Positions 23,624-31,332 of a stretch of DNA of 37,990 nucleotides are shown in pieces. Each line of letters begins with the position of its first letter. Position 1 is the stretch's first letter. A program made the position numbers and the translations under genes. The notes beneath the pieces were generated by a model. That model saw nothing but the letters and a program-made list of their open reading frames with translations, made no database searches and had not been told where the DNA came from. Source of the DNA: Lachnospiraceae bacterium (lineage in GTDB: Bacteria; Bacillota_A; Clostridia; Lachnospirales; Lachnospiraceae); assembly GCA_009911175.1 (NCBI GenBank), contig QXWX01000068.1:1-37990 (forward strand). The letters run 5' to 3'.

Positions 23624-24394
23624 ATGATACAGATCGCAATCTGCGATGACGAGCGGGAGTCGGTCGCCCTGCATGAAAAAATCGTAAAGACAAGCCTGCA
23701 GAAGCTTGGCATCGGATACGAGATCACAACCTACACCAAGAGCAGCAACCTGCTGTACGACATCACGGACGATCATTTTTTCTACGACCTGCTCCTGCTG
23801 GATATCGAAATGCCCGGGTTCACCGGGATGGAGCTTCCGGAAAAGATTAAGCCCTTTCTGCCCAATGTAAAGATCATTTTTATCACCTCGCATCTGGAAT
23901 ATGCGATCGACGCCTATGAGCTGTCCATCTTCCGCTACGTTCCGAAGGATCATCCGGAGAGGCGGCTTTCCGCCGCCGTTGCGGATGCCGCAAAGCTGAT
24001 TGAACTGGAGGCGGGGCAGGAATACATCATACAGACCAGCCACCGGATGGAAAAAATACCATATAAAAGCATTTTCTATATTGAGCGTGACGGCGGGAAA
24101 AATTCGCTGATCCATTTTCAATGCTTATCCGCCGCAGGCGGGATGGAGGGCGCGTCAACGTCAGCGGGGATGGCGACGGCAAAGGTCCGGAAGTCTCTGC
24201 AGCAGATTTGCTCGGAACTGGACTCGCCGGAGTTCCTTTTTATTGACCGAAGCTACATTGTGAATATCATTCAGATCATGAAGGTCAGCGAGGGAAAAGC
24301 TGTCCTGAAAAACGGCGCGGAGCTGCCCATAAGCCGCGCGCATTTACAGGAAGTGAAGCTGCAGATCAATCGGTTTTGGGGGGCGCGCATATGA
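23624..24394 (+). CDS. LytTR-family response regulator
   Basis: This is a 256-aa AgrA/LytR-like regulator. The receiver domain begins MIQIAICDDERESVALHEKI. Asp8-Asp9 form the acidic pocket, Asp60 in LLLLDIEMPGFTGMEL is the phosphorylation site, and the Thr/Ser is in IIFITSH. The LytTR DNA-binding domain follows, from about residue 130 (EYIIQTSHRMEKIPYKSIFYIE...LFIDRSYIVNI...ISRAHLQEVKLQ). A segment near 166-186 (SAAGGMEGASTSAG) is an unusual Gly/Ser/Ala-rich insertion inside LytTR. AGGAGG precedes the start. The stop overlaps the kinase ATG (ATGA). Confidence 0.9.
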   Translation: MIQIAICDDERESVALHEKIVKTSLQKLGIGYEITTYTKSSNLLYDITDDHFFYDLLLLDIEMPGFTGMELPEKIKPFLPNVKIIFITSHLEYAIDAYELSIFRYVPKDHPERRLSAAVADAAKLIELEAGQEYIIQTSHRMEKIPYKSIFYIERDGGKNSLIHFQCLSAAGGMEGASTSAGMATAKVRKSLQQICSELDSPEFLFIDRSYIVNIIQIMKVSEGKAVLKNGAELPISRAHLQEVKLQINRFWGARI

Positions 24395-25851
24395 TGGAAT
24401 GGTACCAGATCCTTTCTTGTTTTCTGACAAACAGTATCCGGGGATTCCTGGGGCTGTACCTCGTATGCGGACTGCTTTCGGCCCGGATGGAGCTGCGCAG
24501 AACCGTTATGATATCAGCGGCAGCAGCGGCGGCTATAACGGCATTGCCGTTGCTTTCTGTTTCCGGCGCAGGTGTGCTCGGGGCGGAGATTATCCTCCTT
24601 GCCGCGGCATCCCGGGTATATCTGCCCCGGGAGCAGACCCGGATGAGCTTGTTTATACTTTTCTTTTATGAAATCGCAGCGGCGCTGTGGGAATTTATCA
24701 TTTCCTCTCTGTTTGCCATTGCGTTCTGTGTGGGATATCTGGCAAGATGGTGTGTCTCCCATCAGGCGATGGATGCGTTCTGGCCCTGCCTGACCGGACA
24801 GGAATCTTCCGCCGCAATGGTGCGGGGAATGGAAGCAATGACGGAGGGCTATCTGAATGGACCGGTCGGCGCCGCTTTTCCGGAGGAGCAGCTCTGGATG
24901 CGTTTTTTGGACAGCGGAGCGCCGGAGCATCTTCTGGCTGTCTGGACGGTCCGCCTGTTTATGCTGGTGATCCTGATATCGGCTGCGAGAAAGCGCGGCG
25001 GGAGAGAACTGGATGTATTCCGCACGGCATCGGCCATCGCGGTGGCGGGGATGATCTGCACTGTGACTCTTGGCTCGCAGACCGTGATCGCGATCCCGGA
25101 GGACGAACTGGCGATGTGGAATCTGCTTTCCGTGATCCTGATGTTTTCGGTTCTGGTCTACAATCTGAACCGCCATTACGAAGCGGAGAAGGAGATCGTC
25201 CGGTTAAAGGAGGAGCAGGCCGAGCTGCTGGACCGCGATTACCAGAGCCTGAACCGCCTGTATTCAGAAAATGCCAGACTGTTCCACGACCTGCACAACC
25301 ACATCGAGCTTCTGCACCGCCATCTGACCCATGGAAATGTCAACGAGGCCGTGGAGTATCTGGAGGATCTGCGGGGGCCGGTCCGGGAGATCACGAACTC
25401 CGGCTGGACGGGAGATGAGGCGGTGGATTATCTGATCGGAAATAAGACCGCCGCCGCACAGGAGCAGCAGATTGCCGCAGAGGTCAACATGGAATTTCCC
25501 CGGCATACCAACATCCGGAGCGCCGACCTGACCGCGATCCTGGGAAATCTGTTGGACAATGCGCTGGAAGCTGCAAAGAAAGCGCGGGGGGATCAGCGTT
25601 TTATCCGTCTGACGGTCCGTCGGATCTACAACATGCTTGTGATCAAGGTGGAAAATGGATGCGAGGCCCCACCCGTTGCGAAGCAGGGTGAACTGATCAC
25701 ATCTAAGACAGAGGGCGGACTTCACGGCTGGGGGCTGAAAAGCGTACGCGCCGCGGCGGAAAAATATGACGGGATCGTGGAGACCATGTACGAAGATCAC
25801 GTATTCCGGGCGGTGGTCACGCTGTCTTTTGAAGCGGTCAATATGGAATAG
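24391..25851 (+). CDS. GHKL-type sensor histidine kinase
   Basis: This is a 486-aa AgrC-like kinase. About six membrane helices lie in residues 5-265. A coiled segment (YEAEKEIVRLKEEQAELLDRDYQSLNRLYSENA) precedes the phospho-acceptor box LFHDLHNHIELLHRHL. The ATP-binding domain has the N-box LLDNALEAAKKA and the G-box GGLHGWGLKSVRAAAEKY. The ATG at 24391 overlaps the regulator stop. Its long hydrophobic front suggests it senses a peptide or membrane signal. The predicted target operon starts about 90 bases downstream. Confidence 0.88.
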   Translation: MMEWYQILSCFLTNSIRGFLGLYLVCGLLSARMELRRTVMISAAAAAAITALPLLSVSGAGVLGAEIILLAAASRVYLPREQTRMSLFILFFYEIAAALWEFIISSLFAIAFCVGYLARWCVSHQAMDAFWPCLTGQESSAAMVRGMEAMTEGYLNGPVGAAFPEEQLWMRFLDSGAPEHLLAVWTVRLFMLVILISAARKRGGRELDVFRTASAIAVAGMICTVTLGSQTVIAIPEDELAMWNLLSVILMFSVLVYNLNRHYEAEKEIVRLKEEQAELLDRDYQSLNRLYSENARLFHDLHNHIELLHRHLTHGNVNEAVEYLEDLRGPVREITNSGWTGDEAVDYLIGNKTAAAQEQQIAAEVNMEFPRHTNIRSADLTAILGNLLDNALEAAKKARGDQRFIRLTVRRIYNMLVIKVENGCEAPPVAKQGELITSKTEGGLHGWGLKSVRAAAEKYDGIVETMYEDHVFRAVVTLSFEAVNME

Positions 25852-25938
25852 ACAATGATGCCGTTTGCTGTATACTCTGGAAATGGGTAAACAGCAGCGG
25901 CTTTTTTTCTGCCAAAGAACAGCCGCAGATATTCTCCC

Positions 25939-25975
25939 ACGGACAAAAACCTGCCGTTTACGGACAAAACGGCAG
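25939..25975 (+). promoter_or_regulatory. direct repeats with 21-bp period, candidate LytTR binding site
   Basis: ACGGACAAAA occurs at 25939 and 25960. LytTR proteins typically bind two direct repeats of about 9 bp, two helical turns apart, next to a weak -35 region. The second repeat overlaps the place of the -35 box for a TATTAT at 25990-25995. CTGCCGTTT (25951-25959) and AAACGGCAG (25967-25975) additionally form a 9-bp inverted repeat. I infer that the neighbouring response regulator acts here. Confidence 0.5.
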
Positions 25976-26041
25976 AAGCCATGAATTTGTATTATCCTGT
26001 AAATGTAATCAAACAAAGAACACACTGCAAGGAGTTGCAGA

Positions 26042-26092
26042 ATGCAAAATCTGACACGCCATTTTACTGATACCTACGCAGTGTTCTTATAA
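26042..26092 (+). CDS. 16-aa peptide ORF with Shine-Dalgarno in a hairpin loop
   Basis: The ORF encodes MQNLTRHFTDTYAVFL. A GGAG ribosome site (26031-26034) is correctly placed seven bases before the ATG and is exactly the loop of a CTGCAA/TTGCAG hairpin (26025-26040). The next gene begins 18 bases after its stop and has a strong site of its own. It could be a signalling or leader peptide, or a chance ORF. The family is not recognised. Placement directly behind the candidate LytTR site and ahead of a membrane protein/ABC operon argues for a role. Confidence 0.45.
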   Translation: MQNLTRHFTDTYAVFL

Positions 26093-26110
26093 CGAAGGAG
26101 GTACAAATTT

Positions 26111-26281
26111 ATGCGTCATTTTTATATTCGTCTTATCATGGGAGTAATCTGGGTGATCGCGGCGGCGGTTTCCTTACTGACAATGAACATACCATGCCTG
26201 ATCCTGTATCTTGCGTTGGGAATCCGATTTTTCCATTCGGCCATTGCAATCCGGGAGAAAGAGAAGAATGAAGGGAAATGA
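26111..26281 (+). CDS. small membrane protein, 56 aa
   Basis: The frame starts MRHFYIRLIMGVIWVIAAAV. Two hydrophobic stretches, about residues 8-24 and 27-46 (IPCLILYLALGIRFFHSAIA), suggest a helical hairpin, with a charged tail (REKEKNEGK). GAAGGAGG lies nine bases before the ATG. It ends ten bases before the ABC ATPase start, so it is surely in the same operon. I do not recognise the family. It could be a regulatory subunit, an immunity protein or an accessory of the transporter. Confidence 0.7.
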   Translation: MRHFYIRLIMGVIWVIAAAVSLLTMNIPCLILYLALGIRFFHSAIAIREKEKNEGK

Positions 26282-26291
26282 GGGAAACGCC

Positions 26292-27038
26292 ATGAATATT
26301 TTTTCAAATAAGCCTCATGCACCAGAGGATGCAAAACAGCTTCTTATATTAAAAAATCTGCGTGCATGGTATACACCGGGAACAGACGTCCTTTCCGATT
26401 TTTCCCTTGACCTGAGCGCAAAGGAAGTTGTCGGACTGATCGGCTTGAACGGAGCCGGAAAAACTACATTTTTAAAGACACTTTCCGGCCTGAACAGGCA
26501 TTTTCAGGCGGAAACAGCGCTTTGGAAGGGACAGAAGCTTTCCTTCCGGGGTCAGGCATTCAAGCAGAGCCGCTACACGGTATTCGCGGAAGACCGTTCG
26601 TTTCAATACTTTACCTTCCGCGAATACATTTCCTATGCGGCTGCGTCCTACGGGAAGAAGCTGCCGGATCTTTCGGAGCTGATCCGGGGATTTCATTTTG
26701 AAGAATATACGGATGTGCTTCTCAATGAACTGTCCACAGGCAATCTGAAAAAAGTATATCTGATCACGGCATTTGCGCTGCGTCCGGAGCTTCTGCTGCT
26801 GGATGAACCGGTCAACGGGCTGGATTTTCAGAGCACCGAATACCTTTACCGGCTGATCAGCGGATACCGGCAGTACGGTACGATCCTGTTTTCCTCCCAC
26901 ATTCTGGAAAGCATCTGTCTGACCTCTGACCGGGTGCTTGTTTTGGAGCATGGACGGATCTCCCGGAGCTTCACCGGGCAGGAGATCCAGGCGGATACGA
27001 TCCGGGAGGTATTGACGGAAAAGGAAAATGCCTTGTGA
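26292..27038 (+). CDS. ABC transporter ATP-binding protein
   Basis: This is a 248-aa ATPase. Walker A is GLNGAGKTTF near residues 48-57, the signature region NELSTGNLKKVYL replaces LSGGQ, Walker B is LLLLDEPVNGLD, and the H-loop is FSSHIL. The start ATG at 26292 follows GAGGGAAACGCC. An open frame extends upstream but overlaps the small membrane protein. The natural permease is probably the gene at 28851, now separated by an inserted AAA/PD-(D/E)XK gene. The transported substrate is unknown. Confidence 0.87.
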   Translation: MNIFSNKPHAPEDAKQLLILKNLRAWYTPGTDVLSDFSLDLSAKEVVGLIGLNGAGKTTFLKTLSGLNRHFQAETALWKGQKLSFRGQAFKQSRYTVFAEDRSFQYFTFREYISYAAASYGKKLPDLSELIRGFHFEEYTDVLLNELSTGNLKKVYLITAFALRPELLLLDEPVNGLDFQSTEYLYRLISGYRQYGTILFSSHILESICLTSDRVLVLEHGRISRSFTGQEIQADTIREVLTEKENAL

Positions 27039-27050
27039 CAGAAAATAAAA

Positions 27051-27170
27051 AGTGCCCTTATGTGTAAAATACAGAGATAAAAAATTGCCCTTATGTGCGA
27101 AATGCAGAGATGAAAAAGTGCCTTTATGTGTAAAAATGGATTGAATATAAGTGCCCTTTTGGTATAAAAT
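27051..27170. repeat. four 33-bp tandem repeats before the AAA/PD-(D/E)XK gene
   Basis: The motif TGCCCTTATGTGTAAAAT recurs at 27053, 27086, 27119 and 27152 with an exact 33-base period. The first three units are nearly full copies (with ACAGAGATAAAAA-type linkers), and the fourth diverges after GTGCCCTTTT. The last unit contributes a possible promoter (TTGAAT 27141, TATAAA 27163, spacing 16). Origin and function unknown. Confidence 0.75.
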
Positions 27171-27205
27171 GAGATTAACTGAAGTATGAAAGGAGACGGA
27201 CAGGT

Positions 27206-28786
27206 ATGGGAATCTATGTAAATCCGGGAAATATTCCATTTCGGAGAGCTTGTTTTTCAGACATATATATTGATAAGAGTATGCTGATTTCTAAGATGAA
27301 TGCTGCATATGGAACAGAAAAAAGGTTTTTATGTGTCAGCCGTCCGCGCCGTTTTGGCAAATCAATGGCAGCGAATATGCTGACTGCCTATTACAGCTGC
27401 GGCTGTGATTCCGCAGAGCTGTTTGCAGGTTTAAAGATTGCGAAGGAAACCAGTTTTTCGACGCATCTGAACCAGCACTATGTGATCCGGATCGATGTGC
27501 AGCGTTTCATAGAATCAGAAAGCGAACTGGATTCATTTATCAGCAATATTGAAAAAAGCGTAGTATCCGAATTGCTGAAAGAGTTTCCGGAATGCGAAGG
27601 CTTCGATTCAGACAGCAGATTAAAAACGGCTCTTGACCAGATTTTTATTCAGTCCGGAAAAGGATTTATCTTTATCATTGACGAATGGGACTGCGTATTC
27701 CGGATTGCCAGAAACCGGAAAGAAATGCAGAAGGAGTATCTGGATTTTATGCGGGGGCTGTTTAAAGGAGCAGATTATGCGGAGCTGGTCTATATGACCG
27801 GGATTCTGCCGATTAAGAAATATGGGGAGCATTCCGCCATCAATATCTTTGATGAATATTCCATGATCTCACCGAAGAATCTGGGGGAGTATTTTGGCTT
27901 CACGGAAGAGGAAGTATGTGCGGCATGTGAGCAGCGGGGGATGGATTATGCGGAGGTGGAAAGATGGTATGACGGATACCGTGTGGGAAAGCTCCATATC
28001 TACAATCCCAAATCTGTGGCGGATGCTCTGACGTGGGAGGAAATTCAGAGCTACTGGACGGGGACGGAGACTTATGAGGCATTGAAGGTGTATATCGACC
28101 TGAACTTTGACGGACTGAAGGAGGCAATCCTGACAATGCTTGGGAATGGCCGCTGTGTGGTCGATCCGTCCACGTTCCAGAATGACATGACCGTATTCCG
28201 GACAAAGGATGATGTACTGACCCTGTTGATCCATCTTGGCTATCTGACCTATGACAAAGAAACGAGCGAGGTGTTTATCCCCAACCGGGAGATTGAGCAG
28301 GAGTTCATGCGGGCCGTAAAAGTCGGCGGCTGGGATGGAGTGGTTCAGTCGCTGGATCGCTCCCGGGAACTGCTGGAGCGCACATGGGCCCTGGACGGAA
28401 ATGCGGTGGCGGAAGGAATGTCCGTCATTCACAGCGAAACCTCTTCCATTCTGAAGTACAATCATGAAAGCTCACTCACCAGTGCATTGCTTATGGCATA
28501 CTACAGCGCGAAGCTGTACTATGTAAATCCGATCATGGAACTGCCTTCGGGGAAAGGTTTCGCGGATGTGGTTTATCTGCCCAGGCGGAATGTGGATCGC
28601 CCGGCACTGGTGGTAGAACTGAAATGGGATCAGACGGCCGACGGAGCGATCCGGCAGATCAAAGAGAAGAAATATGCCTCCTGGATCGAGGGGTATACTG
28701 GGGATATCCTTTTGGTGGGGATCAATTATGATAAAGAAGAGAAGGTTCATGAGTGTGTGATTGAAACATATGTAAAGGCGGATTAA
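27206..28786 (+). CDS. AAA-ATPase-like protein with C-terminal PD-(D/E)XK nuclease domain (DUF1703 type)
   Basis: This is a 526-aa protein of a large, often multicopy family in gut Bacillota and Bacteroidota. The N-terminal AAA-like part has NIPFRRACFSDIYIDKSMLI, a Walker A-like loop RPRRFGKSM near residues 46-54 and Walker B FIFIIDEWDCVF. The C-terminal part has the nuclease core FADVVYLPRR...ALVVELKWDQ (Asp...Glu-x-Lys). GAAAGGAGACGG precedes the ATG at 27206. The function is unknown, and selfish or defence roles have been suggested for the family. It sits between an ABC ATPase and its likely permease, as if inserted. Confidence 0.85.
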   Translation: MGIYVNPGNIPFRRACFSDIYIDKSMLISKMNAAYGTEKRFLCVSRPRRFGKSMAANMLTAYYSCGCDSAELFAGLKIAKETSFSTHLNQHYVIRIDVQRFIESESELDSFISNIEKSVVSELLKEFPECEGFDSDSRLKTALDQIFIQSGKGFIFIIDEWDCVFRIARNRKEMQKEYLDFMRGLFKGADYAELVYMTGILPIKKYGEHSAINIFDEYSMISPKNLGEYFGFTEEEVCAACEQRGMDYAEVERWYDGYRVGKLHIYNPKSVADALTWEEIQSYWTGTETYEALKVYIDLNFDGLKEAILTMLGNGRCVVDPSTFQNDMTVFRTKDDVLTLLIHLGYLTYDKETSEVFIPNREIEQEFMRAVKVGGWDGVVQSLDRSRELLERTWALDGNAVAEGMSVIHSETSSILKYNHESSLTSALLMAYYSAKLYYVNPIMELPSGKGFADVVYLPRRNVDRPALVVELKWDQTADGAIRQIKEKKYASWIEGYTGDILLVGINYDKEEKVHECVIETYVKAD

Positions 28787-28850
28787 AAACAGGGGAAGGT
28801 GCAAAGAGCTTTCGAGAATGCTCTTATCATTCAGGAGGTGCTTACAGAAC

Positions 28851-29894
28851 ATGAGATCATTTTGTGAAAAATACGGAAAAAACACACCGTTTCATGCAGT
28901 CGCAAAACAATTATTCGGAAGGAAGTATGAGCGGATTTCCCGCAGCCTGATGCTCTGCCTGATCCTGTTCCTTGCGGTTTACGCATCGGAGCTTCGGGTA
29001 CAGGTGTCCCCTGCGGTCCTGTATCTGACGGCAGCCGTATTTTCAGCGGGGATCATGTGGCGCACATTAAATTCCTCACAGAATGCGGAAATATTTATGG
29101 GGCTATTCATGCTGCCTTTTGACGACAGAGAAATGATGATTTCGTATGCGGCGGCATTCGGCGGATATACTCTGATCACGAAAACAGCTGTGGTTCTTGC
29201 GCTGTTTTTCACGGCGGCGCAGTGGAGTGCGGCGGAGATCGGGGCGGCGGTCCTGCTGGCCTGTCTGGGATGCGTACTGTCAGCCGGATTGTATGCGGCG
29301 GTGCATATGGATAAAGAAGGTGCCTACGTATTTTTCCAGCCATCCATATCGTATGGAAATAAGAGACATACCGGGAGAAAGGGCTATATTCTCCGTTATC
29401 TCCTGCGGTATATCACATCGAATAAAAACTATCTGGTCAATACCGCCGGCCTCTGGCTGATCGCCGGTCTCCTTCCGCTGATGCTGGGGCAGTTTGACGG
29501 ACTGAACACGCTGCCCATGGGCTTTGCGATCCTCTGTATGAATACTCCGATCTGCATCCTGCTGTCATGCGATCCGGATCTGGAGCAGGCAGTGCGTCTC
29601 CTGCCCGAACAGTCCGTCCGTTTCTGCGGAGCATACGGCCTGTTCATTGCCCTGGTAAATTTTACAGGAAGCAGTGTGTATCTGGTCAGCTGGCAGGTGA
29701 TCCATGGGGGGATCGGAATTGCGGAAGTTCTGACAGCAGCCGGGTTTGCCGCCGCCAGCGCCGCACTGTCGGTATATCTGGAATGGAGATATCCCATCCG
29801 GGGCTGGAAGATCGAAAATGACCTGTGGCATCATCCGCGGAAATATATTGTACCAGTGGTGATGCTGCTGGCAGGGGCGGTTGCAGGGATGTAG
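28851..29894 (+). CDS. ABC transporter permease-like membrane protein
   Basis: This is a 347-aa protein with about eight hydrophobic helices. It starts MRSFCEKYGKNTPFHAVAKQ. Helices include LMLCLILFLAVYA, VLYLTAAVFSAGIMW and TLITKTAVVLALFFTAAQW, and a cytoplasmic loop lies near residues 155-185. AGGAGG lies 12 bases before the ATG. The topology fits an ABC-2-like permease partner of the ATPase at 26292, and the same low-conservation type is common in such pairs. There is no ATPase directly adjacent, which supports the idea of an interrupted operon. Confidence 0.72.
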   Translation: MRSFCEKYGKNTPFHAVAKQLFGRKYERISRSLMLCLILFLAVYASELRVQVSPAVLYLTAAVFSAGIMWRTLNSSQNAEIFMGLFMLPFDDREMMISYAAAFGGYTLITKTAVVLALFFTAAQWSAAEIGAAVLLACLGCVLSAGLYAAVHMDKEGAYVFFQPSISYGNKRHTGRKGYILRYLLRYITSNKNYLVNTAGLWLIAGLLPLMLGQFDGLNTLPMGFAILCMNTPICILLSCDPDLEQAVRLLPEQSVRFCGAYGLFIALVNFTGSSVYLVSWQVIHGGIGIAEVLTAAGFAAASAALSVYLEWRYPIRGWKIENDLWHHPRKYIVPVVMLLAGAVAGM

Positions 29895-29947
29895 ATATGG
29901 AAGACTCTTCTGTTAGCGATCTCTCCAGGCAAAATGAAGGTAATCTA

Positions 29948-29975
29948 TTGTTTTTTTATTCTGAGAACGTATACT
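29948..29975 (+). promoter_or_regulatory. promoter of the first nucleotidyltransferase gene
   Basis: TTGTTT (29948-29953), 16 bases, TATACT (29970-29975). The following 20 bases (AGTATAAGG...AAATCC) include the ribosome site and recur at 30586-30605 before the second nucleotidyltransferase gene. Confidence 0.5.
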
Positions 29976-30006
29976 ATAGTCAGTATAAGGAAAGGAAATC
30001 CGTAAT

Positions 30007-30381
30007 ATGCTGACTACAGTAGACGCATTTATTTCTCATAATGGGGATAACTTATGGGATTTTGAAGTTATATCTGACATACCGTATGAGAATGTGAACC
30101 GTATCCATCCGCTGAAGCAAAGGGATGTTGCTCTGCTGATACAGGATGCCAAAAAAGACCCTCATATTACAGGCATGATTGTATTCGGGAGTGCAGTGCG
30201 CTTTGACTGCCATTCCATGAGCGACCTGGATGTTTTGATCGTGCGTGACGACCAACAGATTCGGATTGACGCATCCCTGTCGAATATTCAGAGTGAGCTT
30301 GACCTTATATTTCATTCCAAATTGGGAGAGCGTTTGAAAAAAGAGATTCAACGTACAGGCGTGGTTGTATTCAGGAGGTGA
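30007..30381 (+). CDS. MNT-type minimal nucleotidyltransferase
   Basis: This is a 124-aa protein of the DNA polymerase beta-like nucleotidyltransferase family. The GS-x10-D-x-D motif is FGSAVRFDCHSMSDLDVL near residues 60-77. Many MNT proteins are the antitoxin of MNT-HEPN modules, in which they adenylylate and neutralise a HEPN ribonuclease. A HEPN fragment follows five bases downstream, so this pair was one such module. AAGGAAAGG lies upstream of the ATG. It appears intact, although its partner is not. Confidence 0.78.
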   Translation: MLTTVDAFISHNGDNLWDFEVISDIPYENVNRIHPLKQRDVALLIQDAKKDPHITGMIVFGSAVRFDCHSMSDLDVLIVRDDQQIRIDASLSNIQSELDLIFHSKLGERLKKEIQRTGVVVFRR

Positions 30382-30385
30382 AGGC

Positions 30386-30514
30386 ATGTGCGATATCCGA
30401 TTTTTTAAATCAGCGTATCATTGCTATGATGTTGCTGCAAATCTTTTGAAATTTTATGAGCAGGATGAGTTTGAGTGGAATTGTTATTACAGTATCTTTA
30501 AGAAGCAGCTATAA
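30386..30514 (+). pseudogene. HEPN-domain protein, N-terminal fragment
   Basis: MCDIRFFKSAYHCYDVAANLLKFYEQ reads as the first helices of a HEPN protein. It stops after 42 codons (30512-30514), whereas HEPN toxins have about 120-140 residues and need a C-terminal R-x4-6-H motif that is absent here. AGGAGGTGAAGG precedes the ATG. A duplicated piece of the Rpn-type gene begins 16 bases further on, so the deletion probably arose during that duplication. Confidence 0.58.
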
Positions 30515-30530
30515 ACCGTGAACGTGAGCT

Positions 30531-30605
30531 ATGAATCAAGAGAACCTGAAACACATTGCGGCAGTGGAAGAGCAGACTGCATGTAGTATAAGGAAAGGAA
30601 ATCCA
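30531..30605 (+). repeat. duplicated segments: Rpn gene start and nucleotidyltransferase leader
   Basis: 30531-30572 repeats 31333-31374 (start of the Rpn-type gene, MNQEKLKHIAAVEE) with one base changed. Immediately after, 30586-30605 repeats 29981-30000 (leader with ribosome site). The stretch is thus a patchwork of copies from both sides and encodes no complete protein. Confidence 0.75.
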
Positions 30606-30609
30606 AGTT

Positions 30610-31041
30610 ATGAAAACTATGGTGAAAGCCAGGGAACAAGCCATGAAGAGGCTATATGGATTACTGGAACTTCAAAAAGATCTGGAGCAAAGATTTGATC
30701 CGAATCAATATAATATATTTGTATTTGGCAGCTATATTACGGTGAACTATATTGAAGGAGTGAGTGATATAGATGTAGCAGTATATACGGAGGATTTTGA
30801 TCTGTATAAGAAGATATCGCTTTATATTGAAGAGTATTTTGAAAAAAGGCAGATTAAAAGCGATATATTTTACATTGATATAAATATGGCAGCACCTGTT
30901 TATACTGCGCCGCTGAACTCTAAAGTACAGCTTACAGGATTTTATCCGCCTTGTTTGGAAGAATTTCGAAGAGCCTGTCAGAAAGTGTTGGATCAAACAA
31001 CAGATTCAAAAGAAGTTCGCGGCTGTTTCTTTTTATATTGA
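30610..31041 (+). CDS. nucleotidyltransferase-domain protein
   Basis: This is a 143-aa protein with a polymerase-beta nucleotidyltransferase core, FGSYITVNYIEGVSDIDVAVY near residues 38-58 (GS-x11-D-x-D). The remainder includes a helical region and RQIKSDIFYIDINMAAPVYT, an expected third acidic strand. The AT-rich composition differs from the genes around it. Its leader duplicates that of the first nucleotidyltransferase gene. No HEPN partner follows. Role unknown, possibly an orphan antitoxin. Confidence 0.72.
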   Translation: MKTMVKAREQAMKRLYGLLELQKDLEQRFDPNQYNIFVFGSYITVNYIEGVSDIDVAVYTEDFDLYKKISLYIEEYFEKRQIKSDIFYIDINMAAPVYTAPLNSKVQLTGFYPPCLEEFRRACQKVLDQTTDSKEVRGCFFLY

Positions 31042-31332
31042 CATTCTGTACGATCTATATTAAACTTCTTTTCACAGACAGTAATCTGATATAGAGAAAC
31101 CGTCCATTTTTATACTTCATACCTTTTGGAACGTTCACCGTTCAATCAGTATCCATTTATTCTATTATCTGGTTTTATCTTTCCTGGTATTCAGGGGAAT
31201 TTTCAAAAATGTTATGGAGAAAAAGAAAACAATCAATTATTTTTAGTAAAACCGCATTGTCTGTCAATGCTATTTTTGGTATAGTTATCATATATCAGAT
31301 TTCTCTATACGGTTTTACGGAAAGGAAAATCT
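31042..31332. other. AT-rich intergenic stretch
   Basis: No gene is supported here. A frame open from 31209 encodes a hydrophobic stretch but has no ribosome site and runs into the next gene out of frame. The end (ACGGAAAGGAAAATCT) holds the ribosome site of the Rpn-type gene and resembles the duplicated leaders at 29981 and 30586. Confidence 0.4.

Noticed and set aside
24514..25176. Long open frames on the minus strand and in plus frame 3 within the GHKL kinase gene
   Set aside because: Both are composition shadows. The kinase frame has complete membrane helices, HD-x-x-NH box and ATP-binding motifs.
27051..27170. CRISPR array
   Set aside because: The 33-bp units abut each other with no unique spacers, and there is no cas gene nearby.
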